Below are positions 1-11,000 of a DNA stretch of 64,000 nt, piece by piece. The notes below the pieces were generated by a model. It saw nothing but the letters and a program-made list of their open reading frames with translations, had not been told where the DNA came from and made no database searches. Within the stretch, counting starts at the first letter, position 1. Each line of letters starts with the position of its first letter. This DNA is from Telopea speciosissima (taxonomy: Eukaryota; Streptophyta; Magnoliopsida; Proteales; Proteaceae), in NCBI RefSeq assembly GCF_018873765.1, contig NC_057924.1, forward strand, positions 6,882,001 to 6,946,000, given 5' to 3'. A program made the translations under genes and the position numbers.

Positions 1-466
1 ACATTAAAAGTAGTACGTTGAGTAAGGAATATTTCTTTTTTCTTCATATTTTTTTTTATTGGATGAATAAGGATTAATTCCATAAACAAGACTTCATATT
101 GAAAAATTAGTTATTATATTGTCCATAATTTTGATATACACCACATACACATAGTTTGGGGATGTAGATAATTAGGGTTGTTATTGAGAGTTTATGGCTA
201 TTAAATTAGAGAGGAGATCTACATTTGCTTTCGTTTTCTCAGAAGGTTCACAATGAAGTCAAGGTTTTTCCTACAAATGATAATGTTCTTCCTTTCTTTC
301 TATTGAGAGACGGATCATTGGAGATGATCCACCTTCCTTTCTCGATCTAAATGGATCTAGAGTTCTTTCAACTCAGTAAGCTTTGAACCTTTTTAATGGA
401 TCTTAATTGAAGGTTACAAGACTGTTTTGGTTTCCTATCACCAGTCCAGTTATATACATACTTAAT

Positions 467-603
467 GAGGCGTTGTTCTTTGTGCCGCAGCGCAGGCTGC
501 ATCCACGCACATGGGGGTGGGCGCAATGACCACCCTGTCCCCCTGAGTGGCAGACCCATGTGCCTGGGCGCAGCCTATGCTGCGGCATAGAAAACATTCT
601 CCC
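467..603. mobile_element. GC-rich foldback MITE, 9-bp target duplication
   Basis: A 137-bp near-palindrome whose arms read GCCGCAGCGCAGGCTGC and the complement around a short loop. It is flanked by the exact 9-bp repeat ATACTTAAT (458-466 and 604-612), the target-duplication size of Mutator-type elements. The same element sits at the same site in unit 2 (16859-16994) and, trimmed, in copy C (41030-41146). An independent insertion is at 14930-15064. No coding capacity. Confidence 0.75.
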
Positions 604-1384
604 ATACTTAATAATGTCGGCCCCCATAAGTTTACTTCCAGACTCTAGGGATACAGTTGAACTTGGAGATCTTCTGTTACGTGTATGGGTTGTTAGTTAT
701 CTCTTGCATTACATAGATTATGGCGTGGGTTATTAGGGTGTGAACATGAGTATTAAGTTGTAGGCTGAAGTAGTGCAACGTGTATGGGTCTCTTTATTTG
801 AACATGGTAGCAGTTATGTTAGTGGGTGTAGGCATATGGAGTGTCATGGTATTAGTGGGCTCTTGTAGTAGTAGTTTTCTTAACTGTTTGTACTCCTTAA
901 GTAGCATACTAGTAGGAGTTCGGTTCCACTGCACGTACCAATAGGTGAACGTACATGTATGGAAACAACATTAAAATGTGATTGGCTCTCACATGTACGT
1001 TCACTTGTTGGTACGTGCAGATGAAGGACTTTTGAACTACTAAATCTACTTGCCTAGAAGAGGCAGGGCTTCCTCGATAGAGCTCAACCCCCTACTTTTC
1101 CTCTTAAACTATCGTTTTCCTTCTAATCCATTTACCTTTCAGTTTATTATCACCATAGGTAGGAAGAATGTACCGTGTACATACCATCTTCGAGAATGAA
1201 TCATTTGCACATACCGACAAGTAAATGTACATATCAGAGCCAATTACATTTTAATTTTGTTTCCATAAAAACCCCGCCTCCCCTTGTTAATGGTAAAAAT
1301 AGGACAGATGGTTGACTCTCACATATACGTTCACCTTTTGGTACGTGCGGAGGCCGAACTCACCATCTTCTTGCCTTGGTTTAT
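604..1384. repeat. Non-coding stretch with nested GTACGT-arm hairpins
   Basis: No gene is visible. The sequence at 834-841 is the empty site for the hAT MITE found in the other two copies. From 929 to about 1021 lies a palindrome with arms containing GCACGTACCAA and TTGGTACGTGC. A second, looser inverted pair runs to about 1350. Both occur in unit 2 and copy C, so they predate the duplications. Confidence 0.6.
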
Positions 1385-2922
1385 TGGATTTAGATCTTCT
1401 ACAACCTAGTAGATAGCAGCAATCATCTGCCTAGCCCTCTGAGACCGGCACATGGATTTAGGGGCATCTAACGGTTAAGTTCAAACTGATTTGCTTTAAT
1501 GAGTGGATGCTACTAAACCGGTGACCAACCCAAATATCTGGGCAACCCGTTTTGGTTCGATAGCATGAACCAACTCCACCTGTAGGTAAATCCCCAAATC
1601 ACATCGAACTCATCGCTCTGCAATCACCGGCTTCTTCTTCTCCGTCGAACTCGTCACCACGAGCCAAATCGTGGCCGACTTCTTCTTCTCCGTCAAGATC
1701 TAAAATACGAAGGCTAATGCCCACATTTAAATCGAGTCTGTCTATCTAAATCCTGAAAAACAAAAGCTGGAATGAGAAAGGCGTCTTCTTCCTCCGTCAC
1801 TCTGCAACTCTGTGTGTACTACCGTGTCTCCGTTTCTCCTTGTGAAGAATCCTTCGGGTTGAAATCTTTTGTGATGCATCAAATACTGGGTTTAAAGCCA
1901 CACACACTCACAATGCACGAATCCTTGATTTAGAGTTCACGAGGGCTACAATTTCATATACAAAATGTAATTGTTTGGTTTCTTTTTGGGTTTTTTTTTG
2001 TTTGAGTTTAGTGAAGTTGTGATTTATCTATCTGTAATAAAAGAATAGTTGGTTTTTTTCAATTATTTCAACAAGAAGTTACTCAATTGAGCCAAAATTT
2101 TCTATTCGATTTGGCCATACAGAGAAGTCCCTTTTTTTTTAATGGAAATTCTGGAATTGATGAACTTCACAGATAAGTGTCTCCAATAGACAAACTCACA
2201 TAATCCAGTGCTTGAAACTCCCTTAACTTTTGTGACAAGGACATCCATATCCCCATTAAAAAAAAAACCAATAGCTTGCATTTGTGATTTTAGAAGTGGA
2301 ATTGTTGCAGAGGTTATGAGGCTAGAATAAAGGCATGGAGGATGAAGCAGATGACAGTGTATGGAACCATTATGCTAGATGGTTGCTATTCAGTCATGAG
2401 CAGGGCTTTCAAAGCCAAAATTCCAATTCTAGACAAAATCGATCAGAATCGAGCCAGGAGCTGCCGGAATCCGCCATGATGGGGCGTAATCCTAGAAAAG
2501 CTGTAGGGAGAGACCAATTTTAATTGCCCAATCAGATTCAGTTTTTCAGTACCTTGTTCATGAGTTATTCTTCTACCTTTGTCTTGCAGAGCTCGGCGGA
2601 GAAGAAGAAGAAGCTGGAATGGATTTGGCTCGTGGATGACGAGTTCAACGGAGAAAAAGAAGCCGGTGGTTGCAGAGCGACGAGGTCGATTTAGGGCTGG
2701 TATGTGATTTGGAATTTACCTATAGTGTGGGTTGGTTCATGTAATCGAACCAAAGCGGGTTGCTCAGATGTTTGGGTTGGTCACCGGTTTAGTGGCATCC
2801 ACTCATTAAAGTCGGGCAATTTGAACTTAACCGTTAGAAGCTCTTAAATCCACATGGCTCTCTCAGAGGGCTGGGGCAGGACGATGGCTGCTATTTGGTA
2901 GGCCGTAGAAGATCTGAATCCA
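1385..2922. mobile_element. Long-TIR non-autonomous Mutator-like element
   Basis: About 1.54 kb, present in unit 1 and absent from the matching sites of unit 2 and copy C. The two ends are inverted repeats of each other for over 300 bp (about 1385-1740 against 2590-2922), beginning TGGATTTAGATCTTCTAC and ending in the near-complement. The interior includes a 62-codon open frame at 2335-2523 that I do not recognise. The element sits inside an Au-type SINE, and about 25 bp of the SINE are missing at the insertion. I see no clear target duplication. No transposase is present. Confidence 0.75.
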
Positions 2923-3025
2923 TACCGAGGGATGTGGGAAGGGTCATAGTGTACGTAGCCTTATCCCTGGGGAGAGTTAGTTTCCAAAGACTTGAACTCG
3001 TGACCACTTGGTCACAATGAAGCAA
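2923..3025 (-). mobile_element. Au-type SINE remnant, cut by the long-TIR element
   Basis: On the minus strand this reads as the tRNA-derived half of an Au SINE, with the B-box-like GTCACGAGTTCAAGTC and the following GGAAACTAACTCTCCCC stretch. The 3' end (GCACTGGGTAACC in the intact copies) is lost at the insertion. Intact counterparts are 18344-18485 and 39560-39705. Confidence 0.65.
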
Positions 3026-3858
3026 CCTTACAATTGGAAGGAAATTTTGCTATAGTTAAAGGTTGTGGGGATTTAGTTGGTGGGGCCAATGGAGGTCTGT
3101 CCACCTTATTTAGGCTGCTGCCATGGTTTTGTAATGCAAATTCCCTTGTGAATAATAAAAGGGAAAAGTTGGTATGCTAGTGGTATACCATATGCTTGCA
3201 CCCTATGTGTTTCTCTCTCTTCCTTCCCCCCCCCCCGCTCCCCCTCCCCCTCCCCCTCCCCTAAAAGTTAAGAGAGTCATTTCAAAGAGGGGAAGAGAAC
3301 ACTGCTAGGCTGCATAGCATACGTTAGCACTTCTTTGTGTTTATCTCTCCTACCTCCTAAGAAATGATATAGCTATTATTCTGTCCCTATTATGGGAGGA
3401 GAGACATGGAGATAAGAGGTGCTAGCATACACTACGTAGCCGGACAATGAGCATCAAACACCTATTAGGTTTTCTTCCATGAAGAAGTTAAGTTTAATGG
3501 GGAAAAGAATACTACCCGGCCGTGCACCCCTATGCCCAGACTTAGTGTGTGGTGAAATAAACCCCCTATCATCGGCCCGCGCGTTGATGAGGGAAACAAG
3601 TGACCAGACAACGACCCCTCTCCCCAGTTTAATATACTAGACTAAGTTTTGTAATGTGCTCTAGCTTCCATGGCTAGCTTATGTGCTAGGTCGACTTGTT
3701 CCCTACTCAAATACTTAATGTAAATAGTTCAAGAACTTAAATAATCTCATCATATAAAAGATTAAAGCATAGCCAAAGCCAATCCAAAAAGTCTTCAGTA
3801 AAAAGTTATGAGAACCTCTCAATTCCAAAACCCCTCATAGATTATTAAAAAAAAAAAA
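3026..3858. repeat. Non-coding stretch with a foldback MITE at about 3305-3445
   Basis: No gene is seen. It contains a C-rich tract at about 3227-3260, then a 140-bp inverted repeat whose arms read GCATACGTTAGCAC and GTGCTAGCATACAC around a TATTATGGG loop. All three duplicated copies carry this hairpin. Confidence 0.55.
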
Positions 3859-3861
3859 CAA

Positions 3862-4025
3862 AAGCCGTACCCAGTGTGCCAAGCTCCTGCATTTTGCAGG
3901 GTCTAGGAAAGGTCAAATGTACGCAGCTTTACCCCTGTTTCTAGAGAGGCTGTTTCCAAGACTTGAACCCATGACCAAGCATTCAACAAGTGAACACTTG
4001 ACCAACGTGCTAAGCACGACCCTCA
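3862..4025 (-). mobile_element. Au-type SINE (minus strand)
   Basis: The reverse strand begins with a tRNA-like head containing TTGGTCAAGTGTTCAC and the B-box-like GGTCATGGGTTCAAGTC. The Au body follows (GGTAAAGCTGCGTACAT, GACCTTTCCTAGACCC, GAGCTTGGCACACTGGGTAC), and the element ends in a poly(A) run that shows as the A-rich tract at 3846-3860 on the complementary side. The same insertion is in unit 2 at 20925-21068. Confidence 0.75.
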
Positions 4026-4340
4026 TAGAGTATAGATCTTCAAAATAAGTGATTGGGTTCCAAGAATTTCTCAAGTAGAGAAGTTTTTCCTAGCCTTCCA
4101 AGTTTGATTTATTTTCATTAGACCTTCATCTAATGTGAATTAAATGTTATAACTGCTATAATTTTAATAGCCAAATGAAAGCTGTGCAGATTAACGTATG
4201 TGATTAATAATTAGGAAATTTCGAGTATTAATTGAAATTTATGTTATATTTTTACATAAATTAAGAGATAAATGAAGGTTGTGCAGGAAGGAAGTATATA
4301 TGTGAGAACTAATAAGTTTCTGAATAATTATGAAACGACC

Positions 4341-4351
4341 ATATATATATA
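4341..4351 (+). promoter_or_regulatory. TATA box of secreted-protein gene, copy A
   Basis: An ATATATATATA run about 90 bp before the start codon, followed by a GA-rich leader. The same TATA and leader are conserved at 21390-21399 and, inverted, at 38571-38580. Confidence 0.55.
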
Positions 4352-4436
4352 GAGAGAGAGCGAGAGAGTTTGCCATATAAATTAATTCACTCCATCTCTT
4401 CTTCTCTTGCTAAACACATCTGTGGTTGAGACTACA

Positions 4437-4850
4437 ATGGCGAGGATCGATAATATTGTGTTGTTGAAGTGGGTAGTGTCCTTAGCATTTGCTTTGTTGT
4501 TATTAAGTCCGAAGCAAGCATTTTGTGAGAAGCAGGATTGGGTGTCAAGGAAACTATTAGATCAACCGCCCACCGAAACACCTGCAAATAGTTTGGAGCA
4601 ATCACAGCATGATCGCATAGAAGCAATAGTGTCTTCACTCACAAAGTGGCAAAAAATTATCCAGCATGCTCTTGGGAGGGCAAAAGAATTAAATCCTAAT
4701 CTTATTGTACCAAGAGAATTGAGTAGACAAGAACTAGAAGTAATAGCGCTTGAAATCATAAGGGGGAAGAAAATAGGTCTAAATGAGTGGGGGTATGAGA
4801 TTCCACCAACAGATTCCTTGAATATTCGACACAAACCACATAACACTTAA
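4437..4850 (+). CDS. Small secreted protein of unknown family, copy A
   Basis: A 137-residue intronless protein that I do not recognise. The start chosen is the ATG in the context ACAATGGCG. An ATG 30 bp upstream in the same frame would add ten residues ahead of a clear signal peptide. Residues 1 to about 30 have a charged start, a hydrophobic core (VVSLAFALLLL) and AFC-E as a likely cleavage region. The mature part is about 107 residues: a proline/threonine linker (QPPTETPANS), then a helix-prone block HDRIEAIVSSLTKWQKIIQH through RQELEVIALEIIRG, and a short polar tail. Only one cysteine occurs, near the cleavage region, so this is not a cysteine-rich defence peptide. TATA box and leader are conserved in three copies. 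Role unknown; secretion is inferred from the signal peptide. Confidence 0.75.
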   Translation: MARIDNIVLLKWVVSLAFALLLLSPKQAFCEKQDWVSRKLLDQPPTETPANSLEQSQHDRIEAIVSSLTKWQKIIQHALGRAKELNPNLIVPRELSRQELEVIALEIIRGKKIGLNEWGYEIPPTDSLNIRHKPHNT

Positions 4851-5289
4851 TTACCATTGCGATGTATTAGTTATTATCAATAAGAAATAATAAAAAGCAT
4901 TCTTCTTTACAATTAATAAACAATGAATGCATGCTAGCTCTCTCTCTCTCTCATTGGTCAAAATGGTAATTAAGTTCATTGTGAACAATATTTAATTTCT
5001 ACGTGGTAGATGTTTGTATGGTGTCTGTCTTCCATTATGTCTTCATTAATATCTACTAACTATAATAAGAGAATGACAAAGAAAAAGGGGGTAAATTATA
5101 TTTGAGGTATCTATTGTTTTTGTTTAAGGAAATTACATTTAAAGTATCTAACATTTTAAAAACTATGTTTGAGATTCCAAATAGAAGATATGGATAAATG
5201 ACACCAAAGGTACCTAACGTTTTAAGAAATTGTACCCAAGGTATTTAAGGTTTCTTTTCACATTTGATGTTTGGGATACCAAAACCCTA
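4851..5289. other. 3' flank of copy A
   Basis: Holds a likely AATAAA-type polyadenylation region (about 4878-4895), a CT microsatellite at 4938-4954, and an AT-rich stretch starting GGGTAAATTATATTTGAGGT at about 5089. That start resembles the terminus of the long-TIR elements elsewhere in the window, but no matching right end is visible. Confidence 0.45.
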
Positions 5290-5575
5290 TGAGAGGGTAT
5301 AGGAAACACCACAAAGTAGAGATCTCTACTTAGTCGCATGGTCTCTATACAAGCATTTGGGCCAATGAAGGAACACAGCTGGATATCTACCTAGGGGGCA
5401 GAGGCATCATTTCATGGTGCCTTGTGAGAGGGCGTAACACCACCAAGTGAATAAAAAAAGGGAAAGGAGTTCATGCACAGATGCGCACGGGGAAGGAACT
5501 ATTTGTCATGTAGGAATGTTTTATGTGCGAACGTGCATGGTGCATGGCCATGCACAAAACTGTTAACCCAAAAAA
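5290..5575 (+). repeat. SINE-like repeat with A-rich tail, copy 1
   Basis: Begins near GAGATCTCTACTT, carries TTTGGGCCAATG and GAGGGCGTA blocks, and ends GTTAACCCAAAAAA with an A-rich tail. Further copies lie at 14455-14885 and 24755-25160 (each a partial tandem pair) and 22560-22808 (cut). The layout suggests a SINE-like element, but I see no convincing tRNA A and B boxes, so the class is open. Confidence 0.5.
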
Positions 5576-6092
5576 AATAAAAAAATAAAAAACTACTAAA
5601 CACTGCATTTTTTCTTTTACCACGCTTAAAAATTTTCCTACCAAATGTGGATCCTATAAAGGGAGTGGACCCACATATGGTAGTGAGCATCAAACACTTT
5701 TCAGGATTTTTCCATGAAGCAAAAGAGTCTTAATTACATTTTAATATACCAGACTAAGTTTTGTAATGTACTCTAGCTTCAATGGCTAGCTTATGAACTA
5801 GGTGGACATGTTCCCTACTCAAATACTTAATGTTACAGTCCAAGGACTTGAATCACATCATATAAAAAATTAAAGCATAACCAAGATCATCCGAACTTCT
5901 CAATTCCAGTTTGGCTAACAAGATTTTAGTAAAAGATCATCAGAACTTCTCAATTCCAAAACCCATAGAAAATTGATTCCCGTCCAAATGTTGCTGGGAG
6001 TACAGGGCAAAGGTGGCGGTGATGGCAGGGGCAGGAGTGGTGGAGGTAGGGTGAAGTTCAGAGGGTAGGGGGGGGTGGGTTTCAGGAAGAAG

Positions 6093-6124
<32 letters not shown>

Positions 6125-6754
6125 GTATTTAAAAGGTAAATAGATAATTTAACTTCACTATTTTTAGTTCAATAGGTGATAAAGCTAAAATGGACTTTTC
6201 CATTCAACTACTAACAACAGACTAAAAGGTTTCATGGGGTGTCAAGTAATTGTTTGAAAAGTTAGGTGTATCAAGTAATAGTGCACAAACTCACACAACT
6301 AAGAGCAACAATAAGAGCAGTAAATACATTTTGTGGAGCAGATCGAGTAGGGTGTCACTATCATTCATTATTGAACCAGCTTGATCCCTTCCCCAGAGAG
6401 CTCGATGAACTGGTTGGGATAGGGCTTGGTTAAAGTTTCATCACTCTGCAGACCTTTGATACTGTCAGAATCAGTTCATCTTTAAAGAGGAATATCGGGC
6501 ACAATTTAATTGTGTACTTGGTGTGGAGTTGTGGTTTTATTTTTCATCCTCTCACATTTTCTTGTGAGTACTTGGTGGAGCTTTGATGTTACTGTGAATG
6601 AAGCCAGTGGTGAATAATGATCTCCCACTTTTCTACTCTCTTAAAGAGTCTTGCTTAATTTTTTAGTGGGAATTATGTATAGAATTCACATTTCCATTCT
6701 TGAAAAATGCATTCTTATGCATGGAATTAGAATTTCTATTCTTTAAAAAAAAAA
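5576..6754. repeat. Duplicated non-coding block with a (GAA)n tract
   Basis: The parts at 5640-5830 and 5920-6330 match 15110-15300 and 15715-16190, so this block is repeated within unit 1. It holds a GAA microsatellite at about 6088-6122. From 6340 to 6754 I see no gene and no repeat. Confidence 0.5.
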
Positions 6755-7138
6755 AGGTAAATTACACGTCACCCCCTGATTTTCAAATGAAACTCAAATC
6801 CTCCCTGGTTTTTGAAAGTACTCAAATCACCCCCCTATATTAGACCCCAATATGACAAATTAATCGCTATCGTTAGTTTTATGTTGTTAAGTGATGATGT
6901 CAGCCAGTTGAATAAAATTAAATCCCTAAACTATCCTTGACATTCAAACATAGATTTTGAAGGGTAGTATTATAAATTTAATTCTAATGTTTTACTACAA
7001 GGGTAAAATAGTTCTTTCACCCCATTAACTAACAGCAACTAACATCATTACTGTAGAGGGAGACAGAAGAGTATTTTCAAAAATCAGGGGGTAATATGAG
7101 TTTCATTTGAAAACTAGGGGGTGACGTGTAATTTATCC
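6755..7138. mobile_element. Mutator-type MITE (GGTAAATTACACGTCACC ends)
   Basis: About 385 bp with inverted ends reading GGTAAATTACACGTCACCCC and the complement, inserted in an A-rich tract. Related copies at 31221-31579 and 54841-55225 have 9-bp target duplications. A truncated copy is at 22810-22955. Non-coding. Confidence 0.75.
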
Positions 7139-7259
7139 AAAAAAAAATGCATTCTAATGGATAAAATTCACATTTACATTCTAAAAAAAAATGTATTCTT
7201 TGACCATCATGTTCACAATTCTAGAATCTCAATACAATCTTGAAACTAATGTAAAATTA

Positions 7260-7954
7260 TTGCCATGTTAAAAAACCTAAAAAGGAACTGAATCGGGTTA
7301 AACCCTAATTGAGTTTGAGCCCAACACATAATTGGACTTATGTCTAACCCAAAACCGATTCTGGGTTGGTCCATCACCAATATTCATATTTTAACTATTA
7401 AAATCTAATTGGATATGGACCAAAGCTTAAGTCCAATACCCATAATAAGAAGGATTATACTCTCCAATTCCTAAAGCTTGGCAGTGGTAGGTGGAGATGT
7501 CGACACATGGCAGTTCGGACATTCAACAATCTGAGCTCAACATAATCAATGAGCTTGGATCGTTGGATGTCCGAGCTGCCACGTATTGGCATCTCCACCT
7601 AGCATTGCTGCACTACCAAGTTTTTAGGAATTGGAGAGGATAATTTTCCTAATAAGAATAAGTCAAAAGATTGCCCTGCAAGTTATGCACTAGTAGACAC
7701 CTCATTTTGTCATCCCTTGGAGACTACTTTGATAGACTACTCAGACGATGTTGAGTTTCTCTCGAGGCCGTGAGTTCTCTTATTTATGAACCAAGAAGGT
7801 CCTCATTAACAAACCGTCTAGGATCAAAATACCTTTGGCACAAGAAAGATTACAAAAAAAAGGGTTATTGCCCTTGGAAACGTGTCGATATGTCTGACGT
7901 ACATGTGGATTATTTCATCATATCCACATTTTGTACACTCAAATACCCCTTTCA
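7260..7954. repeat. Unclassified repeat R1, left partial copy
   Basis: Matches 12870-13421 and the first part of 22956-24755. It stops at 7954, in CACTGGG, exactly where the DAWDLE-like gene fragment block starts; the other copies run on with AGAAGATTCC. It contains the hairpin MITE 7452-7649. Confidence 0.7.
7452..7649. mobile_element. Foldback MITE with 9-bp target duplication
   Basis: 198 bp, inverted ends GGATTATACTCTCCAATTCC and the near-complement, with a second inner arm around GGATCGTTGGATGTCCGAGC. Flanked by TAATAAGAA on both sides (7443-7451, 7650-7658). Unit 2 has it at 23266-23463. The second R1 copy in unit 1 has the empty site at 13126-13134. Confidence 0.8.
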
Positions 7955-8081
7955 CTGGGGGTGTTTCCTTATTGCAGTTGCTTCTTTATGGTTTAGCTCT
8001 CTCTCTCTCTCTGTCTCTCTCTCTCTCTGTGATTTCTTTGGAAAAGAAAATCTACTTCGCTCTACCTCTGTTTATTTTTAT

Positions 8082-11000
8082 GATCACCCTTCCTGCAGCA
8101 AGCAACATGCTGTCATCCAGTTCCGGTATGAATTAGTCCACCTTATTTTATGTCTTGTTTCTGGAATTATTCTGTATTTTATTTACACCTTTTTTTTTTT
8201 TTTTTTTCCAGGCAAGTGGAGAAAGAACAAACTGATGGAACATTAACAAAGCAAGTAAGGTAAGAAAGAGCGAGTTTGTATTCTCTGTGAGCAAGTTCTG
8301 TAATCTATTACTTTCTACCTGCCATTTTGTTTGATATTTAATTCCCTGATGCTAATTGCTTATCTGCATCCGATTGCCAGGCCTTACTTAATGGACCTTG
8401 GAAGCACAAATGGAACCTTTATTAATGTAAGTTGATTTCATTGTCTCCTTTATATTACCTTGTGTGATATAGATGGATAACTTAGGTCATCTTGATTGTA
8501 ATTTCTCCTTAACATGTGTTTTTCTTGGTGCAGGATAATCGCGTTGAACCTCAACATTATTTTGAACTTATTGAAAAAGACACTATTAAGTTTGGAAATA
8601 GTAGGTAGGCCATGAATAATATCCAGGTTATACTTGTCCAATCACATGGAGTCACTATACATGATTTTTCTTTGGACACACACACACATTTTTCTCTGTT
8701 GCATTGGGAATATCTAAATAAGGCCATATCTTTATCATGTTTCGTTCATAATTGTTGATAACCTAACTAGCATATTTATTACCTTGAAATCATGGTTTTT
8801 GACATTTCATTGGACTTTAGGATTTGGTCACAAATAGAGCACCTTGAAAATTTTCTTTGAATGTTGGAGCAGGATTGGTGAGGGTTTCTCCTTTGCCTGC
8901 CTGATCTTGATTCAAAACCAAGATTTGTTCTAGTTTATTATCTGCAAGACCTCTCTATTTATGGCTGGAGTTTTGATGCTGAATCATTTCTACTTGGAAT
9001 ATGCTGACTGCTAACAGAGAAACCGTCTGCAAACATTGCAAAAGACATAGGTTCTGTTTCATTAGTGGGAAAAAGTAGCCGTTGAGGCTCTTGTAATGTG
9101 ACAAATGCTAGTCTTGATGCTTAGGCAGCTATTACTTCATATGGGCTGTATCCTTCTATACCGGTTCATCTTTCTAGGTATTATATTAATTTGTAAACAT
9201 GGTATCCTTGTTTTGCTGGAGCGTGGGAGGTGGGATCGGAGAAATTGGAGTATAGGGCAAGCAAAAATATTTTTTAAAAGGGGGCAGTTTTATGGTTTCC
9301 ATCATTTTTTTAGTTGTCATGAATATTTAGTTTTGTACCTTATGTGTTTTAACTTTAAGTATGTCAATAGGCATATCAACATTCCCTACAATGAATAGTG
9401 GAAAATATTTTGTATCACCCCAAAAAAAAAAAGAAGAAGAATTGGTAGGACTTTGGCATTATTCATGGAAAAGTTACTTTTGAGTCTCTCTCTCTCTCTC
9501 TCTCCAGACAAGCTCATTAAAAGCATTTATCCTTGTCTGATGGAGTGGCACTCCTCTTTTTCTCACCCCATTCACTGTCAAAGTCCTGCCAAATTGGTAG
9601 GACTTTGACACTATTCATGAAAAAGTTACTTTTGAGTCTATCTGTCTCCTCTTCCTATATCCTTTCTTTCCCATGGAATCGCACCCTATGTACATTTATT
9701 CTATCCCACTAAATACCACCCCACTACAAAATGCATATTCCATTATTTCCTTTATTTGTCTCAACTTTCCTTCTCAACCCAACCCACAACATGTGGGACC
9801 CACCCTCATAAGTTTCCCATCCCTTTTTATTTGTCAAACGAACAGGGCCTTATGGTTTTGATGTAAGTCTGTTATATGACAAACAGAACCATTGGCATCT
9901 TCAATGACCTGTCCATTGCCTGATGGCTTCTGTGTTGTGAAAAGAGAGACACCTTCAAGGTCTTGGAGTTTATAAGAGGTCCATGAGATTAACAATAGGT
10001 GAATGGATTAATCAATGATTGACAAGATGACCTCGAAAAGAGGTTCTTGATGTCTTTGCCCAGACCCAGTTCTGCTTTTAGTATTCTCTGCTGACCCACC
10101 CTGAAAGTATGTGTAAAATCAACTATCTGGAAATGCTTTTCTGTCTTGTCTATAACTTGGTTTCCAATCAGGAACTGTTTGAAGTTTTAACTCCATGAAT
10201 CCTTAGTTTAGTTTCTAGTATCCCGAACAAGTTGCTGGCTTTTGTAGCTAAGTATCTGAAAAATCTCTTTAATCAGTATCCTTTTTCCTTGGCAAGTAAC
10301 TTTTTTAAGGTAACAGTTTCAGTCATCATATATTGCTTAGCAATTGTATACTTTATACTAGACTGGATTTTCTTGCTACTAAGGTATAATATTGGAGATC
10401 AGTCTTATGGTTTTGGTCTTCCTTTGCTTTCTGCCAGTTTCAGGTGCTGGAAGCATGATATCATTTCACAGGTCCTGCATGTCCATGTGATATTAGTTTT
10501 GGGTTAATGGGTTATGTTGGGCATATTGAGTTCATGATATTTGAGTAAGTAACTAGAATTTGAACTTCATTGCAAAGTGACAACGGAAGACTTTTCCAAG
10601 CCTAATGCATAGGGAAATGCATAAAACCCTGAGCTACAGACTTCATCAGTGTTTAGGTCTAATATGATATGTGTATCAGAGACAAAAACCAGTAATCACA
10701 ACCAAGGAAGGAAGAAAAGAAGGATTGGAGAAGAAGAGAGGACTGGTGAAGGAGAAGTTCAGTCTATATTATACCGCCAGTCCCCCAAATATGTTTGTAT
10801 TGTTCAACAAGTCTAATTACAATACAGCGAGGGCTTTCTGAAGTAGAGACACAAACACAATAAGAACCCTACTAAATATATCGTAACACAATAAAAAGCT
10901 AACTAGGATTAACCAACACACCGCAATAAGGACACTCCCCCTATCGTGATCAACAACATAATGTACTGCAGGAATATGACAATAATACCCCTACACTACT

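Noticed and set aside
6088-6122. Possible CRISPR-like regular repeat
   Set aside because: It is a GAA trinucleotide microsatellite with no spacers; no CRISPR array exists in this plant sequence.
7770-8246. 158-codon plus-strand frame covering the first DAWDLE-like exon
   Set aside because: Only the part from 8082 to 8125 is coding in the source gene. The upstream portion is repeat R1 and the downstream portion is intron read-through.
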